Origin: an uncultured bacterium
Lineage (GTDB): Bacteria > Patescibacteriota > Patescibacteriia > Patescibacteriales > Patescibacteriaceae
DNA length: 7,464 nucleotides
Assembly: GCA_937868555.1 (NCBI GenBank)
Contig: CALMNI010000074.1
Location: 1 to 7,464, forward strand
Direction of reading: 5' to 3'
Numbering within the stretch: the stretch's first letter is position 1; every line of letters starts with the position of its first letter. Below are positions 5,474 through 7,464 of this stretch, one piece after another. Under the pieces are notes generated by a model. It did not search any database, had not been told where the DNA came from, and saw nothing but the letters and a program-made list of their open reading frames with translations. Both the position numbers and the translations under genes were made by a program.

Positions 5474-6271
5474 CTAAAGAGAGTAACGCACGAAACTTTC
5501 AATAGCAGTCCCGTTTAAAATCTCTTCAACTTTTTTCTTATCGTCTTTGATATATTCTTGCTTCACTAAACAAACCTCTTCATAATATTTATTTACTTTT
5601 CCGCCTAAGATCTTTTCAATCATTTCGGCCGGTTTGCCTTCTTTTGTAAGCTGTTCGCGGTAAATTTCTTTTTCGCGATCAAGCTCCGAAGCATCAACTT
5701 CTTCAGGTTTAACATAGCGAGGGTTGGCGGCTGCAATATGCATTGCCAAATTTTGGGTCAATTCCCCTTCGCCCACGCGATCGACGGCAACAAGAACACC
5801 GATATTACCCTGCGGGTGAGCATAACTGCCGACAGTTCCCTGTGAAGAAAGTTTCGTATAACGACTAATGCCAATCTTTTCTCCTATAACCCCGGACATA
5901 TGGCTCAATGTCTCTTCAACCGTCGTACCGTCAAGCACTAGAGCGTGTAATTCTTCTAAAGAAGCAGGGGCTTTTTCACCAACAAGCTTCATAATCTTTT
6001 CTGAAGTTTCTTTGAATTGATCGTTACGAACAACAAAATCAGTTTCCGCATTCATTTCAAACATATAACCTTCGCTAGCGGCGGCGTTAACTGCAACCTT
6101 AACAAGGCCCTGAGTAGCTTCACGGTCACCGCGTTTTGCGGCCTTAGCAATTCCCTTTTTCCGAAGAATATCAACGGCAACTTCTATATCGCCATTGGCT
6201 TCAGTTAAGGCGGCCTTACAATCAACGATGCCGGCGCCGGTGCGCTCGCGCAATAATTTTATTTGTTCCAT
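5474..6271 (-). CDS. tsf: Translation elongation factor Ts (EF-Ts)
   Basis: EF-Ts exchanges GDP for GTP on EF-Tu in the cytoplasm. The 265-residue protein is the full-length form, a little shorter than the 280-295 of many bacteria. The N-terminal UBA-like domain has the signature LLRERTGAGIVDCKAAL (6-22) and ALTEANGDIEVAVDILRKKG. The EF-Tu-contacting TDFV motif is intact at residues 77-80 (NAETDFVVRND). The core carries GKIG-like GEKIGISRY, MHIAAANPRYV and the C-terminal EVCLVKQEYIKDDKKKVEEIL. The start is fixed by an in-frame TAA four codons upstream. No Shine-Dalgarno is visible, and a TATAAT lies eight bases before the ATG. The gene follows rpsB in the conserved rpsB-tsf order, but 138 bases apart with a folded repeat between. 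pyrH and frr, frequent followers, are absent, and a terminator closes the unit. Confidence 0.97.
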   Translation of the reverse strand: MEQIKLLRERTGAGIVDCKAALTEANGDIEVAVDILRKKGIAKAAKRGDREATQGLVKVAVNAAASEGYMFEMNAETDFVVRNDQFKETSEKIMKLVGEKAPASLEELHALVLDGTTVEETLSHMSGVIGEKIGISRYTKLSSQGTVGSYAHPQGNIGVLVAVDRVGEGELTQNLAMHIAAANPRYVKPEEVDASELDREKEIYREQLTKEGKPAEMIEKILGGKVNKYYEEVCLVKQEYIKDDKKKVEEILNGTAIESFVRYSL

Positions 6272-6279
6272 AAATTTAA

Positions 6280-6285
6280 ATTATA
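6280..6285 (-). promoter_or_regulatory. Putative -10 box immediately upstream of tsf
   Basis: TATAAT on the minus strand (6285-6280) stands eight bases before the tsf ATG, in a purely A/T leader without a ribosome-binding site. No -35 at normal spacing is visible. The end of the neighbouring repeat supplies ATGACA (6305-6300, five of six matches), but at a 14-bp spacing that is too short for good use. If active it would give a leaderless or near-leaderless tsf mRNA; otherwise tsf depends on read-through from rpsB. Confidence 0.4.
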
Positions 6286-6299
6286 ATTTTTTCTATTTC

Positions 6300-6399
6300 T
6301 GTCATTTCGAGGAAGCGTATCTGCCGTTGGGCAGATAGAGCGCCCGAGAAATCTTAAGATTTCTCACCCGTCGCTTACAGCGACGAGTTCGAAATGACA
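6300..6399. repeat. 100-bp cloverleaf-forming palindromic repeat (MITE/REP-like) between rpsB and tsf
   Basis: The element is bounded by perfect 11-bp terminal inverted repeats, TGTCATTTCGA (6300-6310) and TCGAAATGACA (6389-6399). Inside are three further dyads in a row: TATCTGCC/GGCAGATA (6318-6325 and 6330-6337, 4-base loop), GAGAAATCTT/AAGATTTCTC (6346-6355 and 6356-6365, a perfect 20-bp palindrome with no spacer), and CGTCGCT/AGCGACG (6369-6375 and 6379-6385, 3-base loop). Terminal stem plus three hairpins gives a cloverleaf in either strand. It contains no coding potential. This layout resembles small non-autonomous mobile repeats of bacterial genomes. No clear target-site duplication is visible and no second copy lies in this window, so mobility is inferred. 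It is not an intrinsic terminator, because no T tract follows on the minus strand. Confidence 0.8.
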
Positions 6400-6409
6400 A
6401 AATATACTT

Positions 6410-7150
6410 TTACTTTTCTTTATTTTCACTTTCATTCTTATCTTTAACTTGAGCTTTAGCTTCTTCAACAGTCGCAATAACAAGATTCATAACCAAGGTA
6501 ATAGCCTTTGAAGCATCATCATTTGCCGGGATGACATAATCAATACCATCGGGATTAACATTGGTATCGCAAATAGCAATAATAGGCACACGCTTTTTCT
6601 TGGCTTCAGCTAATGCGGTTTCTTCGTGCTTAATATCCCAAATAAAAATCGCATCCGGAGCGCGGTTCAAACCGACGAGTCCTCCGACAGTCTGCGATAG
6701 TTTAGCAATGCGGCGATCGAACTGTCCGCGTTCTTTCTTAGTATAGCGATCCAATTTACCTTGTTCCTTTTTTTCGGTTAAATCCTGGAATAAACGAATT
6801 GAATTACGGATAATGGCAAAGTTAGTTAAGGTCCCGCCGAGCCAGTGCTGGCTGACGTATGGCATACCCATTGCTTTAGCTGCTTCTTCCAAAGGGCCTT
6901 TGACTTGGTTTTTAGTACCAACAAAAAGAATTGTCTTCCCTTCGGAAACAAGGCGGGCAATCGCTGCTAAGGCTTCTTCAAGCTTTGTCTTCGTCTGCTC
7001 GAGATCGATGATATGAATTCCTTTGCGAGCCTCAAAAATATAAGGCTTCATTTTAGGATGCCACTTAAAGGTACGGTGTCCAAAATGCATGCCCGCTTCG
7101 AGCATGTCGCTCACTGAAGGCGTCTTCGACGCTGGTTTCTTATCTGACAT
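6410..7150 (-). CDS. rpsB: Small ribosomal subunit protein S2
   Basis: S2 binds the 30S subunit between head and body, joins late in assembly and is needed for S1 docking in bacteria that have S1. The 246 residues match the family length. After a short Lys/Ser/Pro leader the conserved core reads MLEAGMHFGHRTFKWHPKMKPYIFEARKGIHIIDLEQT (16-53), then TILFVGTKNQVKGPLEEAAKAMGMPYVSQHWLGGTLTNF (about 73-111), GLNRAPDAIFIWDIKHEETALAEAKKKRVPIIAICDTNVNPDGIDYVIPANDDA and a Lys/Glu-rich end. A clear Shine-Dalgarno AAAGGA (7164-7159) lies eight bases before the ATG, the best ribosome-binding site in the window. A promoter and a leader of about 140 bases lie upstream; tsf follows after the cloverleaf repeat. 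Confidence 0.98.
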   Translation of the reverse strand: MSDKKPASKTPSVSDMLEAGMHFGHRTFKWHPKMKPYIFEARKGIHIIDLEQTKTKLEEALAAIARLVSEGKTILFVGTKNQVKGPLEEAAKAMGMPYVSQHWLGGTLTNFAIIRNSIRLFQDLTEKKEQGKLDRYTKKERGQFDRRIAKLSQTVGGLVGLNRAPDAIFIWDIKHEETALAEAKKKRVPIIAICDTNVNPDGIDYVIPANDDASKAITLVMNLVIATVEEAKAQVKDKNESENKEK

Positions 7151-7293
7151 AATATTTTTCCTTTAAACCTCTCTCCCCGCGCCCTGTTTGGATCAAATCC
7201 ATAAGGGAAGGAAATAAATGAGGGAGATGAGAAATGAATAAAAAATTTCCAATTATTTCTAATTGAAAATGCTGGGGCAATGCCCCTCTAAGC
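7151..7293 (-). promoter_or_regulatory. Long structured 5' leader of rpsB (candidate autoregulatory or attenuator leader)
   Basis: From the predicted start at about 7293 the leader is about 143 bases. It opens with a GC hairpin GGGGC/GCCCC around ATT (7286-7282 with 7278-7274). Then comes a 9-bp AU-rich stem with one U-G pair (TTTTCAATT 7269-7261 with AATTGGAAA 7254-7246), directly followed by TTTTTT (7245-7240), a layout like a weak attenuator. Further on, TCTCCC (7227-7222) can pair with GGGAGA (7177-7172) just above the Shine-Dalgarno at 7164-7159. S2 represses its own operon through the rpsB leader in several bacteria; whether this leader belongs to a known class cannot be told by eye. 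Confidence 0.45.
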
Positions 7294-7299
7294 GTTTTT

Positions 7300-7328
7300 A
7301 TTTTAAAGGAAAAAGGCAGGCTTGTCAA
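7300..7328 (-). promoter_or_regulatory. Sigma70-type promoter for rpsB
   Basis: On the minus strand TTGACA (7328-7323) and TAAAAT (7305-7300, five of six matches) are separated by 17 bp. Initiation is predicted near 7293. The strength of the match suits a ribosomal protein gene. Confidence 0.75.
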
Positions 7329-7354
7329 GAGTATCTTTTTGAGATAGATGAGCT

Positions 7355-7360
7355 TATACT
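7355..7360 (+). promoter_or_regulatory. Possible -10 box for the plus-strand gene at 7389
   Basis: TATACT (five of six matches) stands 28 bases before the ATG at 7389. No convincing -35 lies at 16-18 bp upstream, so the call is weak. If real, the gene would diverge from rpsB with an initiation point near 7367 and a leader of about 22 bases. Confidence 0.3.
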
Positions 7361-7388
7361 ATGTACAGAACTTACCTACATATATCTT

Positions 7389-7464
7389 ATGAAAAAATCA
7401 AATCAGACGCTTGTATGGCTGCTATCTATCATACTAGTAGCCAGCCTTAGCTACTGGATAGGTA
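7389..7464 (+). CDS. N-terminus of an unidentified membrane-anchored or secreted protein (cut by window edge)
   Basis: An ATG at 7389 opens a frame that stays open to the right edge, giving 25 complete codons. The peptide reads MKKSNQTLVWLLSIILVASL followed by SYWIG: a short lysine-containing start and then a hydrophobic stretch of about 15 residues, the pattern of a signal peptide or signal anchor. No ribosome-binding site is obvious upstream. The visible part is too short to name a family, and a chance open frame cannot be excluded, although the N-terminal pattern and the promoter-sized gap to divergent rpsB favour a real gene. Confidence 0.55.
   Translation, partial: MKKSNQTLVWLLSIILVASLSYWIG

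Noticed and set aside
7140..7328. A 62-codon minus-strand frame upstream of and overlapping the rpsB start
   Set aside because: It begins at the rpsB -35 hexamer, so the predicted rpsB transcript would lack its start codon; its composition is unremarkable and it has no ribosome-binding site.

Overview
The window reads as an ordinary chromosomal segment of a small-genome bacterium, most likely a member of the Patescibacteria (CPR). That placement is inference from gene content. A type IV pilus PilM sits beside a membrane-anchored TolB-like propeller and radA. A compact rpsB-tsf locus is followed by a sensor-less histidine kinase, and a khpA-trmD pair lacks its usual rpsP/rimM partners. All genes read with TAA/TAG stops in the standard code. 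No rRNA, tRNA, CRISPR array, transposase or phage gene is visible.

Layout. Bases 1-820 (minus) hold the N-terminal 273 codons of a PilM-like protein cut by the window edge. Bases 821-954 are a compact control region with two promoters that face each other, one a perfect sigma70 consensus. Bases 955-3530 (plus) are a two-gene operon: a signal-anchored beta-propeller protein and RadA, joined by a 1-base stop/start overlap. RadA's 3' end overlaps the 3' end of trmD by 32 bases on the opposite strand. Everything from 3499 to 7150 is on the minus strand. In transcription order it is rpsB (ribosomal protein S2), a 100-bp cloverleaf-like repeat, tsf (EF-Ts), a strong intrinsic terminator, a sensor-less histidine kinase, a second perfect consensus promoter, khpA (KH-domain RNA-binding protein), a terminator-like hairpin, and trmD. 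Bases 7151-7388 carry the rpsB promoter and a long structured leader. The last 76 bases open a plus-strand gene whose protein starts with a membrane segment or signal sequence.

Functionally the minus block is mostly translation: S2, EF-Ts, tRNA m1G37 methylation (TrmD) and KhpA. RadA is a DNA recombination and repair ATPase; PilM and the propeller belong to the cell envelope. The least routine parts are non-coding: the cloverleaf repeat between rpsB and tsf, the face-to-face promoters at 844-918, the structured rpsB leader, the hairpin leader of khpA, the hairpin only 11 bases before trmD, and two genes (tsf and the kinase) whose -10 boxes lie 8-9 bases before the start codon, suggesting leaderless mRNAs. 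I see no convincing multi-gene undescribed system.
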